Below, in pieces: positions 11,608 to 21,167 of a stretch of DNA of 64,000 bases (positions are counted from its first letter, which is position 1; each line of letters opens with the position of its first letter). The notes beneath the pieces are model-generated. The model searched no databases. It saw only the letters and a program-made list of their open reading frames with translations, and was not told the origin of the DNA. This DNA comes from Lathyrus oleraceus (Eukaryota; Streptophyta; Magnoliopsida; Fabales; Fabaceae): positions 428,934,136 to 428,998,135 of the forward strand of contig NC_066581.1 in assembly GCF_024323335.1 (NCBI RefSeq), read 5' to 3'. The position numbers and the translations under genes are program-made.

Positions 11608-11685
11608 GCCGAACTACGGCGTTTTGATCCTTACCTTTGATGGAAGGTACGTAGGCAGCGGGTTTATCCGTTCAAACCCAATAAA
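11608..11685 (+). promoter_or_regulatory. LTR block conserved between Ogre subfamilies, with poly(A)-like signal
   Basis: The segment contains CGAACTACGGCGTTTTGATCC, then ACCTTTG, then GGTACGTAGGCAGCGGGTTTATCC, followed by AATAAA at 11680-11685. The same order of words occurs in reverse orientation in the A 5' LTR (about 29690-29760) and the C 3' LTR (about 45110-45180), although the LTRs are otherwise little alike. GCCG and CGGC flanking AACTA form a small hairpin in this copy. A second AATAAA is at 11927-11932. A role in RNA ends (R region or polyadenylation) is inferred. Confidence 0.55.
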
Positions 11686-11938
11686 AAATGTATATTCTTT
11701 TCTCATCATCCCAATCATGTTTGCACAATATTCTTGTCATAACAAATAACAATTTAGCATAACAAGTGTGAAAAGGGCTCCCTAGGAGTACCTAGGACGT
11801 AGTGGGTGCCTAACACCTTCCCATTGCGTAATTTACCCCTTACCCAGACTCTCTGATCTTTTTATTAGTTTTCTACGTGTAAAACTTCTTAGGCTTTTGT
11901 TCGCTTTTTAGCCAGTCCTTTGGATAAATAAAAGTGCG

Positions 11939-11948
11939 GTGGCGACTC
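11939..11948 (+). other. PBS-like decamer GTGGCGACTC inside the OGRE-1 LTR end
   Basis: This 10-mer is identical to the start of the Ogre primer-binding site region seen at 29323-29341 (minus strand reads GTGGCGACTCTGCTGGGGA) but lies about 68 bp inside the LTR. The same decamer is inside the A LTR end (29408-29417, minus) and the C LTR end (36426-36435, minus). Confidence 0.7.
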
Positions 11949-12308
11949 GAAATTGAATGTATCTCTAGCTTATGATTTAATCGATAGATCATATAGCGAC
12001 GAATACACCGCTACAGGTGGTCATTGAAACCACAAAAAAACAACTTGAAGTGAGTTATATTTACAAGTTAGATTTATTTACAAAATGAAGTCAAAGTTAG
12101 ATTAAGATTTATTCACAATGAGTATTTATGAAAAGATTTTGAAAAGTCAAAGGCATAAGGCCTAGGTTTCTAGTTTGAAAAACAATGTCAAAGTTTGAAA
12201 TAAAAGATTTTTGGCTTGGGTGAGAGTGAGGAGAAGAAGAGAAGGGCTAGTCCTAAAGCATACAAAGATAAGGGGAAAAGATAAAACCCTTGGAGTTCCT
12301 TTTCTTGA

Positions 12309-12726
12309 CGAGTATGCCCATCTCTTGGGAATACCGGTTTATGACAAGTTGCCCTTTAGTGGATTCGAGGAGATTCCCAGATCTCATATTATAGCTGAAG
12401 CTCTGCATCTGAAGAAGTCTGAAATTGAGGCTCATTGGGTGAAGAAAGGAGGAATGTTTCGGTTGGCTTCTGAGTTCCTATTTGGGAAAGCTACTGCTTT
12501 TGCTCAAGTCGGTAGTGTGAATGCTTTTGAAGCCATCTTTGTATTACTCATCTATGGGTTGGCTTTGTTCCCTAACATTGACGGTTTTGTTGATGTTAAC
12601 GCTATTAGAATCTTCTTGATTGGGAATCCTATACCTAGTCTGTTGGATGATGTGTACTTCTCTTTGCATCTAATGAATTCTAAAGGTGGTGGAACTATTG
12701 TGTGTTGTGTTCCTCTTTTGTACAAG
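12309..12726 (+). pseudogene. Ogre ORF1 fragment captured in inverted orientation inside the OGRE-A 3' LTR
   Basis: The plus-strand frame 12211-12798 contains about 139 residues closely matching the middle of Ogre ORF1, from EYAHLLGIPV through FEAIFVLLIYGLALFPNID to CCVPLLYK. Flanking residues are translated LTR. The best local relative is ORF1 of OGRE-B (34197-35403). The 5' LTR of A and the C LTR lack the fragment and instead have about 30 bp (30300-30326 in A), so it replaced a short LTR segment after A had inserted. It runs opposite to the coding strand of A. The capture has no stop, unlike the ORF1 of A and B. It has no start of its own and is probably not expressed as an ORF1 protein. 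Confidence 0.85.
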
Positions 12727-15115
12727 GTGTTGTATTCATCTATGGTTTTACTCATTTCCTTTGCACTTAGCACACAATCAAGCAATCAAACAATTTAGAT
12801 TCAAGCTCCTAGGATCTCCATTTGGCTTGTCTCTCTTAACTTGGCTATTCATGACAATGGTCCCCTTTACTATCTCAAGATGGAATCCCTATCACACAAG
12901 AGCAAACATCAAAAAGTTCACAACACAATAAGGGGAATGGACAAAGAAAGAGTTTAGATGAGAAATCCTTTAAAGTCAACTTTGAAATTTATCATTCTAA
13001 AGGCATGAGGCCTAGTTTCTCTTCAACAAGTTTAGCATTCTAAAGGCATGAGGCCTAATTGCTCTTGAACTCCTTTAATCATAGGTATATCCTAATTCTA
13101 AGTCCTTTCTCCTTTTTGCACCGGGTTCACACAAAACAAAGACAAAACAATCACAAAACCACAATATATTTATATACAATAATGAGCTCAAATGAGCAAA
13201 AGGAAAATGACATAAGCATAAAATATATGCTCAAGTGAGCAAAGTGAAAAGCAAGATGAATAAATGAGCAAAAAATAAATGGCATTAAAGTAAAGGGCAA
13301 GAAATTAAATGCTCAAAATTAAAGTTAGTAATTAGTATGGTTATGTTAGTTTGTCATAAGACAATGTAGTGCTATGTTAAACAATCGTAAATGGACTAAT
13401 GTAGTAGTCACACCTATCTGAGGCCGGTCAATAAAACTACAGGCAAATAAACACAAGTTAAAGATCATGACTAGTAAGCCAAGCTCCAAAAACTTGCCAT
13501 GTCAAAACAAAAGGGGAGAGGCCTTGTATGGGCTTTAGGTTTTTTGCTTGATAAAGAAGCAACCTATCTTGGACACAAAACAACTCACTTGATCTTGGAT
13601 CAAGTTGAGTTTGGTTTGGATCAAAGAAGGTTAAACCTCTCATTTGTCAAGACCAACCATAAGACATTAACTCATTGGCCAAAATAAAAAGAAAGGGATG
13701 AAGATGAAATGAATGGAAAGAGAATTCAAGCATCAAATTCAATTGATCAAATGTGAACCAAGTCATCATCAATCATTAACAAACAGAAAAGAAATGAAGA
13801 TTACAAGTTAACAAGTCAACCATAATTTTTTTGAGTTAAAAATAAATGCAAAATAAAATAAATAAAATATGGTCAAACCTCAAATTTAATTCAAATCAAC
13901 TTCAACAAGTCCAATTAAATTCTCATAGGTCTAACATGGTCAAACAAACTTTGACAAATTTTTCAACAATTTTTGAAATCAGAAACTATTTTAAAACTAT
14001 TAAAAACAATGGAAAATAACACAATATGAATTAAAATCTCAAATAAATCTCAAATCAAATAAGAAATTGATGAGACTATTTTTCATTGACTTATCATGAT
14101 CCATATGTGTTAGGAAAATACTTTTTGATTTTTCAAATATCAGAAAGTAATTAAAAATGAATTAAAACTATTAAAAATCAAATAATTCACAAAAAATATT
14201 AAATGAAGTCACAAAAATAATTAAAAATGAAAATATGAAGCTAGATTTTTCAAGAAATTTTTTGGCATTGGTCTCATATTTTTGTGACTTCAAATAAAAT
14301 ATTTATGAATTTTTGAAAATAAAAGGGATTAACTGAAATTAAAAGAAAATAAGAAAAATAGAAACATCCAGCACCATCAGATCATTTCATTAATTGACGT
14401 GGCATGGATCACATGGCTCAGAGGCGCGGATACATGATACACTTGAGTCAAGCGCGCAACACCTTGCATTAAAATAAGTAATCACAATGGATGGCCACGA
14501 TTATAATGTTTAGGCATGATCCAAGGGCTGTAAAGCATACACGTGGGGATGGTGGTGGAAACCACCGTCTTCTCCGGTGATCTAACCATTTCCAGCCACC
14601 ACGCACAGGAAATTAAATTGTAATGAAAATAAAAGATGAGGACATAAAAATGAAGTTTAGGTGATGTACATCACCACTGTAACCATGGATCATCCTCACT
14701 CTTCCTATTTAGAGAGAAATGTGAGCTTGAAGATCATGGTGTGTGAACTGAAATGGCACGATTTGAACAATTAAGACCACCATTGGTCTGCCTCAAGTGA
14801 GAGGACTTCAGAAAACCACACAAACCAAAGAAAATCACATTATATTGCAAGATCTAGATCAAAAAAGTTTGAGGTTCTACCTCTGAAATGAAGCTTCAAA
14901 TGCCACAAATCCTTCAAGCTCTTGATCTACTTTTGCTCTGGAAGTGTGATGGAGATGATAGGTTAAGGAATTGAGCTTTGAAAATCAACTAATGATGTTG
15001 AATTTCAAGCTTGAAAGAGAAAGAGAAAACTGAAAATTCCTTTAGTGAGGGTTGGGATTTCTTTTCAGCAGCAATTCAAATCTCCACTTGGTTGCAAAAT
15101 GAATGGAATTGAGCT

Positions 15116-15126
15116 CCTATTTATAG
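15116..15126 (-). promoter_or_regulatory. TATA box in the OGRE-A 3' LTR
   Basis: The minus strand reads CTATAAATAGG, a near-consensus plant TATA box, matching the same place in the 5' LTR (32680-32690). Transcription would start about 30 bp downstream, near 15085, and run toward lower coordinates. Confidence 0.65.
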
Positions 15127-16636
15127 ATAGAGAGGGTTGCAAGTCATGGTTCCCTCGTGTGCATGGGATTTGAATTCTCCTTGCATGGGCCTGTATAGGT
15201 GCATGTAAGGCCCAATGATGGGTGATACACCATGCTGAGGTCAACTGGAAATGAATTGGACGTGCATAATGAACCATACAAGCTTGCACATCAAGTTATA
15301 TTATGAAATGTAAAAATGGGCATAAAGAAACAACTCTTCGAAACTCACACATGGAAAGTCCAAAAAGGTAATGTTAGTAATGGTTGGAAAGCCCTTGAAA
15401 TAAGGAACAAAAGTCATGTTGGGAAAAAATTCATTTGGAAATTGGAAATTAGTGAAAACTGGCTGTGAAAGTTTGGGTACAAAACATGTCTAGGTTCCTC
15501 TTTGAAAATTTTCAACCCCTTATGTTTCAATGATGAAAGCTTTAAATGGAAAAACCTCCAACATAAAAGTTGTATATATTTTCAAGGTGATCCATTTAGA
15601 CTTACATTTTGCATCATTTGGATTTTTCATGAGAAAGTTATAGGCACTTGAAGTTGGGCATTTTTCAAATTCAATGACTTAGGTCCAAAGTGACCTATAA
15701 TGTTTTGTATTATCACATGTATTTATTTTAGGATTATGAAATTTTGTCCAACATAAAATTTGAAGTAGACATCTTGATATTTCCAATTCATTTGGTCTTA
15801 CCTAAAAATCATAAAAATTAAGGAAGTTAGGTCCTTGGGAAGTTGACCCAAAATTAGGGTTTTAGTCAAAATGACCTATAATGTTTTGAAATGAATGATG
15901 ACCTTCCAAGTTTCAAATGGATTTTTGATGAACATGAAACTTGTTCATATGGTTCTTAAGAACATTTTGTCTCTTAGGGTCATCTTCATTTGTCAAACAC
16001 ATCAAAAGTTGTATCTCAATGATATTCAGTTTAGTCAAATGACTTAACTGGTCAACTTTTCAAGGCCAAACTTCCAATATTGATGAATGAATGATTGAGG
16101 GGCCTCAAATAGGCTCATATATGTATAAAATAATGAATTAAATAACTTACCTTGATTAAATTTGATCATAGGTTGAGGTTGCTTCATGAGCAAGGCACAG
16201 TCAAAGCACAGTTGAATTAGGGTTTCCTTGGGAAACAATCCTCAAGCCCTTTGGGTCATCTTGATAAAAATTGGCAAATTGAGATACTTGGGAGACATAT
16301 ATGATGATTAAGAACTTTGTGGACCATTTCCATGCTTATTCTCATCTTCATCTAGCCACTTCATTGAGCTAAGGAGCCTCCTAGGAGCATGGGAGCACAT
16401 GATCACTTGAGCTTCAAAACAAAAAAGAGTTAGTGACATATTTTTGTGCTTTTGGGTTAGTAATAAAATAAGAAAAACAATAATATATAATACAAGCATG
16501 CTTGGCGGTCTCAAACCACTCACACAAGTCCCAACCCTCGGGTTAAGGAGCCAAACATGCTATGATCCTTGAGTCAATGCATTGAGCAATGATATGATGC
16601 CATGAGGGATCTTAGGGTCAAAATTAGGGTCTTACA

Positions 16637-16707
16637 GATGCCCCTATTTAAGGTCATTCTAGCCGGAGATATGAAGGTTAAAATCTTCGTCTCGACGAGG
16701 TAGAATG
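16637..16707 (-). other. Polypurine tract and conserved stem-loop of OGRE-A
   Basis: On the minus strand TAAATAGGGGCATC abuts the LTR start. Upstream, CATTCTA (complement of 16701-16707) pairs with TAGAATG (complement of 16655-16661), and a TCGTC/GACGA hairpin lies between. OGRE-C has almost the same sequence and OGRE-1 a diverged but pairing version. Confidence 0.7.
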
Positions 16708-17117
16708 GGCTTAAATAATAAAAAGAGACGAATTTTGGTCCCTAAGAGACCTCATGATGCAAAATGTATGCATGCAAAATAGAATCTTCATGGTGAATAA
16801 TTGCCACAAAGGAAAAGAAATCAGAAGAAGCTGAAAAATCCAATAGGAGTAAAACACTCACTAAAGAGACAGAGACTCTAGGGGAAATAAGGTTAAAATG
16901 AGTGAGCAGGTCACGACTTGAAGACTTGCTGGGAGATACGAAGGGGTTCCACGAAAATAAATCGGTGGAAAGACTCGAGCTGACGCAAGGATGCATGTAT
17001 CGGGGAATGTGCCAATACAACAAAACTATCCACAAAGGATACTTCGGATAAAAAAATTCGGACTCAGACGGGGATATCCATAAAGGACCCAAGCTGAGGA
17101 AGAAACAACGAGATATT

Positions 17118-17983
17118 ACCGGTTACTAGGTAATAAACTCAAGGAGAGACATGTTATTGAAACACCGGTTACTGGGTGAGGAAATAACACGCTCAGGGAG
17201 AAAGAATATCTAAGACTGGTATAAGGGTGAAAGATATCAATCATCCAAGACATCTGAGGAGGACCTAAAAGGCATATCTCAACTCAGGAAAATCTGACTC
17301 CACAGGGGACAAAAAGTCATAATAGGGAGCAGAAGGAAGGAACACCAAGGATACCGGTTACTGGGCATATAATAGGTGGCCAACCAGGTGTGAATTGGGA
17401 ACATATCCAAAACACTCATCATCCGAAAGGAGGGCTGAAAAAGCAAACTCGACTTACAGGATGGTCATTCGATTCCACAAGGAAATACGAATCTTACTCA
17501 ACTGGGGAAGAAAAAGACTTTGGCTGAAGAGCGCATGAGATATATTATCTATTACCGTCATAACGTAGATAACATACTCGCATGGAAGATTATCCACAAC
17601 CGGTTACTGGGTTAATGAAGGAAAAATCAACCAGAAAGAAAGGACATCAGGATACCGATTACTGGGTATATAATGATGACCAATCAGAAGGAGAAACAAT
17701 CATCATTACCAACAAGGGTAAATGAAAGATGACTCGCAAAGGGGTAAATTACCTAACAAGGGCAAATACCAAAAAGATATATCACCAGCTACTAGGTGGT
17801 ATACTCAAAACGAAGGAATACCAATATCGGTTACTGGGTAAAGATAACCAACAAAGAGGGGATTACATCTACTGGTTACTGGGTAGAAAACCACAGAAAT
17901 AGGACTTACAACTACCGGTTATTGGGTAGAAGGCCACATAGATTCGCTGGGGAAAAATATGAACAATTACTGGTTACTGAGCA
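17118..17983 (-). repeat. Dispersed 15-mer motif ACCGGTTACTGGGTA in the OGRE-A 3' UTR
   Basis: Read on the plus strand, variants of ACCGGTTACTGGGTA start at 17118, 17163, 17353, 17599, 17654, 17784, 17826, 17871, 17914 and 17969. Spacing is irregular (42-246 bp) and the DNA between copies is not repeated, so this is not a tandem satellite. Most copies are also found at the matching places of OGRE-C. On the sense strand the word is TACCCAGTAACCGGT. Confidence 0.75.
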
Positions 17984-19487
17984 ATTGAACAACTAGACCA
18001 CAGGGAACTGCTGGGGATCACGAGAAAGGAGTCGATCTAGGAACAAACTAGAAAGACACAATTAAACAAGACTCAACCCAATGAGGATATAACTCAGGGG
18101 AGTAATTCCATCCCGATATACAACTGAGAAGTAAACTGAAACAATAATCATCCACGAGGACATAATTCAACGAGGAATAAAGAAGGAAAGATACACATTT
18201 TCTGCCTATGGGACTGACTCTATATGGAGAGATCGGACACCAACATCTACTTGGGGAAGAATATTTCACCAATAGCAGGAGATAACAAGTAAAGATATAT
18301 AGCAACGAACACAACATGAATATCTGAATGCTATAACTATGCATGATTTGTGTACGATTAATGCTGACAGACAAACATTTTTAACACAAACAAGTCCAAG
18401 AATCACGAACAGACATCCGGCGCAACATCTCAAAATGAAGGGCGAAACCTACAAGAGAATCAGTTCTGGTGGGGATGATCAAATACCGGAAGACATCGAC
18501 CACCGCTGGGTATAGACAAAGTCATAACTTCTAACTGCCATGGACTTCTCATCCATTCTCGGGAACAGGTGGCTGAAAAATCGATAAGATCCTCCGTAGG
18601 AGAAACTCTATTGGGGAACTCATCAAGAAGAGATGTGAAATTCTATGGGGGATCAACACCAAATAGATATCCATCCATCAAAATATTCCCTTCTAACTGC
18701 TGGAGAGACGTCTCTGCTAAGGGGAGAAAGAACAATTTGCCCCACTGGGGAAGGAAACAACACATCTTCAGATAACATCTCTCAATACTCAGAAGAAATC
18801 TTCAAACACGGAGGGGATACAAGTTATCAAACTCGGGTCAAGCAACCCTGCTAGGGAGAAGTTGTAGGAAACCTTCAAAGGAAACTGCCTTGGCAGAGGG
18901 AATCAGAAATGAACCCTTCGTCAAGCCGTGACATGCTGGGGATGAAAAGGGAAACAAGCCCTTCACCAACTGCTCAACCACTTCCTGCCGAGGAGACAAC
19001 ATGAAAGCTGATGAAGAGGATATAAACATGCCGGATTGTGAACAAATGTCTCACCCTTTGGAGATCGTACTATCCTTGGGAAAGCACTGAGGACATTCCA
19101 TTTATCCTTTTAGTCATTGTGAATGTTCATTTTGTTTAAAACAATTTATAAAACTTTATTTGTTTAAAACAATGATATTTAAAACATGCAAACATTTGTT
19201 AAACAAAAACAAGTAAGAGTGCCAAGAATTGGATAAAGGCTCAAATTTATTTAATGGAATGGTAGTTCGCAAATGGCGAGACCCCATGGATCTTTGCAAA
19301 TTTGAAATTGGTGATACACATGGAAAAAGGGCTACATTGAACATAATGACCGTTTCTCCACCAACCCTGAATCCGCTGTATTCGAAACTTTAGTTGATGA
19401 TGACTGAAAGAGAATCTTTGACAAATGACAGCTGTAGGGCAAAGTCTTGTCAGGATGCAGTTACTTGCCAAATCCCTAATTTTTGCC

Positions 19488-19526
19488 TATATTTCCCCAG
19501 GGTGAGGTACTCAATCTAGCGGGATA

Positions 19527-19557
<31 letters not shown>

Positions 19558-19658
19558 TTTTTCATGTCTCTAACTTTTGCCTGGACCTCCCTTTCGAGTT
19601 TTCAATCCACCGAGACACTCATTTTTGCCTAAGTCGCCCTTTCAGGTTTTCAACTTAG
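19488..19658 (-). other. Three tandem hairpins after the OGRE-A integrase stop
   Basis: Unit 1 (19629-19658) pairs CTAAGT with ACTTAG around a GAAA loop, unit 2 keeps the TGGA/TCCA closing pairs around CTC-GAAA-GGG, and unit 3 has lost part of its 8 bp stem. An AT microsatellite has expanded between units 2 and 3. Confidence 0.6.
19524..19562. repeat. AT microsatellite followed by a T run
   Basis: About 13 AT dinucleotides (19524-19549) run into 14 T residues. OGRE-C has only GGATATATATTC followed by a short T run at this place, so the expansion is private to OGRE-A. Confidence 0.9.
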
Positions 19659-19679
19659 CGAGCTATTCTGTTTTTATTT

Positions 19680-21167
19680 TTAGGCAAAGTATTTCTTGAC
19701 TGCATCTAAATTCACAGGACGAGTGAAATCCTCCCTATCCATAGTTGTAAGCAACAAAGCACCGCCTGAAAAGGCTCTCTTAATAACATATGAACCTTCA
19801 TAGTTTGGAGTCCACTTTCCCCTGGAATCGGGCGTGAAAGACAAGACTTTCTTGAGTACGAGGTCACCTTCTCGGAACACACGAGGCTTGGACTTCTTAT
19901 CAAAGGCTTTCTTCATCCTTTGCTGATACAACTAACCATGGCACATGGCAGTTAATCTCTTCTCTTCAATCAAATTCAGCTGGTCATAACGACTCTAAAC
20001 CCATTCAGCCTCAGTCAACTTGGCTTCCATCAAGACTCTCATTGATGGGATCTCGACCTCTACGGGGAGCACAACCTCCATGCCATATACAAGGGAGAAA
20101 GGGGTTGCCCCTGTTGAAGTACATACGGATGTACGATAACCATGTAAAGCAAATGGCAGCATCTCATGCCAATCTTTGTATGTAAAAGCCATCTTCTGAA
20201 TAATCTTCTTGATGTTCTTGTTAGCAGCTTCAACAACCCCATTCATCTTGGGTCTATAGGGAGAAGAATTATGATGCGCAATCTTGAACTCGCTACACAG
20301 CTCTTTCATCATTTTGTTGTTCAAGTTAGATCCATTATCAGTAATGATCTTGTCTGGCACACCATATCGGCATATAAGTTAGTTTTTGATAAACTTCACA
20401 ACCACCTGCCTGGTCACATTTGCATACGATGCCGCTTCAACCAACTCGGTGAAGTAATCAATAACTACGAGAATAAAACGGTGACCATTTGACGCTTTAG
20501 GTTCAATCATGCCAATCATGTCAATTCACCACATGGAGAAAGGCCATGGTGAGGAAATAACGTTCAGAAGTGTTGGGGGAATATGAATCTTGTCCCCATA
20601 AATCTGACACTTGTGGTATTTCTTCACATATTTGTAGCAGTCAGACTCCATTGTCAGCCAATAGTAGCCTGCTCTTTGCATCTTCTTTGTCATGGCATGT
20701 CCATTAGAATGAGTACCAAATGAACCTTCACGGACTTCAGTCATTAACTGGTCTACTTCGCGTCTATCCATGCATCTGAGCAAAACCATGTCAAAAGTCC
20801 TCTTATAAAGCACATCGCCATTAAGGTAAAAACTGCCAGATAATCTCCTCAAAGTCTTCTTATCTTTGACAGATGCCCCAGGCGGGTAAGTCTGACTTTG
20901 GAGAAAACACTTGATATCATAATACCAAGGCTTATCATCTTTCACTTCTTCAACTGCAAACACATGAGTTGGTCTATCCAAGCGCATCACGGTAATATTG
21001 GGGACTTCATTCCAATACTTTACTACAATCATCGAAGCAAGCGTAGCGAGAGCATCTGCCATTCGATTCTCATCTCGAGGAATATGATGGAAGTCAACCT
21101 TAGTAAAGAAAGTTGAAATCCTCCTCGCATAATCTCTGTATGGGATGAGGCCAGGCTGATTCATCTC
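19680..21167 (-). pseudogene. OGRE-A integrase, interrupted by stops
   Basis: The frame continues from RNase H and ends at TAA 19680-19682, at the same place as in OGRE-1. Visible are the linker RRLSGSFYLNGDVLYKR, the zinc module (HSNGH, KKYHKC with one Cys of the module changed to Tyr), then TDNGSN, NGVVEAAN and the basic end FREGDLVLKK. In-frame stops are at 20526-20528 (where OGRE-1 has GGA), 20379-20381, 19995-19997 and 19932-19934 (CAG to TAG). The last three fit C-to-T decay at least in part. It cannot yield an intact integrase. Confidence 0.9.

Larger units (their letters stand above)
1..12015 (+). mobile_element. OGRE-1: right part of an Ogre-like Ty3/gypsy retrotransposon
   Basis: This is the 3' portion of a plus-strand Ogre/Tat-type element: end of integrase, a 4.6 kb untranslated tract, a polypurine tract and a complete 3' LTR ending in CTACA at 12015. 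The next base (12016) continues a minus-strand LTR whose counterpart is at 29999, so OGRE-1 is inserted in the 3' LTR of OGRE-A. The 5' end and its target duplication lie left of the window; the duplication should be the 5 bp GGTGG at 12016-12020. The integrase part has no stop or frameshift, unlike the other Ogre copies here, so this copy may be younger. Confidence 0.88.
5762..12015 (+). mobile_element. 3' LTR of OGRE-1 (6254 bp)
   Basis: The LTR begins TGTAAGACCCC directly after the polypurine tract and ends CCGCTACA. It is longer than, and mostly unlike, the A and C LTRs (about 4.85 kb), sharing with them mainly both termini, a block near 11608-11670 and the AATAAAAGTGCGGTGGCGACTC block near the 3' end. 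This suggests a different Ogre subfamily. Internal structure includes a perfect hairpin at 9949-9970 and an array of degenerate GTAAGTCC units at 10541-11010. A TATA-like TTATAAGC lies near 7052 with a C/T-rich stretch after it; it may be the promoter, but this is weak. No coding potential is seen. Confidence 0.88.
12016..16636 (-). mobile_element. 3' LTR of OGRE-A, truncated by the OGRE-1 insertion
   Basis: On the minus strand the LTR starts TGTAAGACCCTAATTTTG at 16636, next to the polypurine tract, and aligns along its length with the 5' LTR (29999-34196). Differences include scattered substitutions, a roughly 20 bp loss near 15510, 22 bp near 15170 that the 5' LTR lacks, and an inverted ORF1 fragment at 12309-12726. 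Apart from that fragment no coding sequence is supported. The short frames at 13458-13687 occur on both strands in both LTRs and look like chance. Confidence 0.88.
16637..19679 (-). other. OGRE-A 3' untranslated tract
   Basis: About 3 kb between the integrase stop and the 3' LTR, without a believable gene. It contains the three post-integrase hairpins (19488-19658), an AT microsatellite plus T run, and at least ten degenerate ACCGGTTACTGGGTA words (17118-17983). It is collinear with the C tract (49601-51124 plus 56153-58221). Confidence 0.8.

Noticed and set aside
13458..13687. Small ORF pair seen again at 31020-31249 and 46417-46602, suggesting a conserved gene
   Set aside because: The recurrence is due to these being the same position of three LTRs; both strands are open, and the C copy has many changes in its translation.
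19995..20360. Separate short integrase gene starting with a Met
   Set aside because: It is the piece of the OGRE-A integrase between two in-frame stops; the apparent start is an internal GTG codon.
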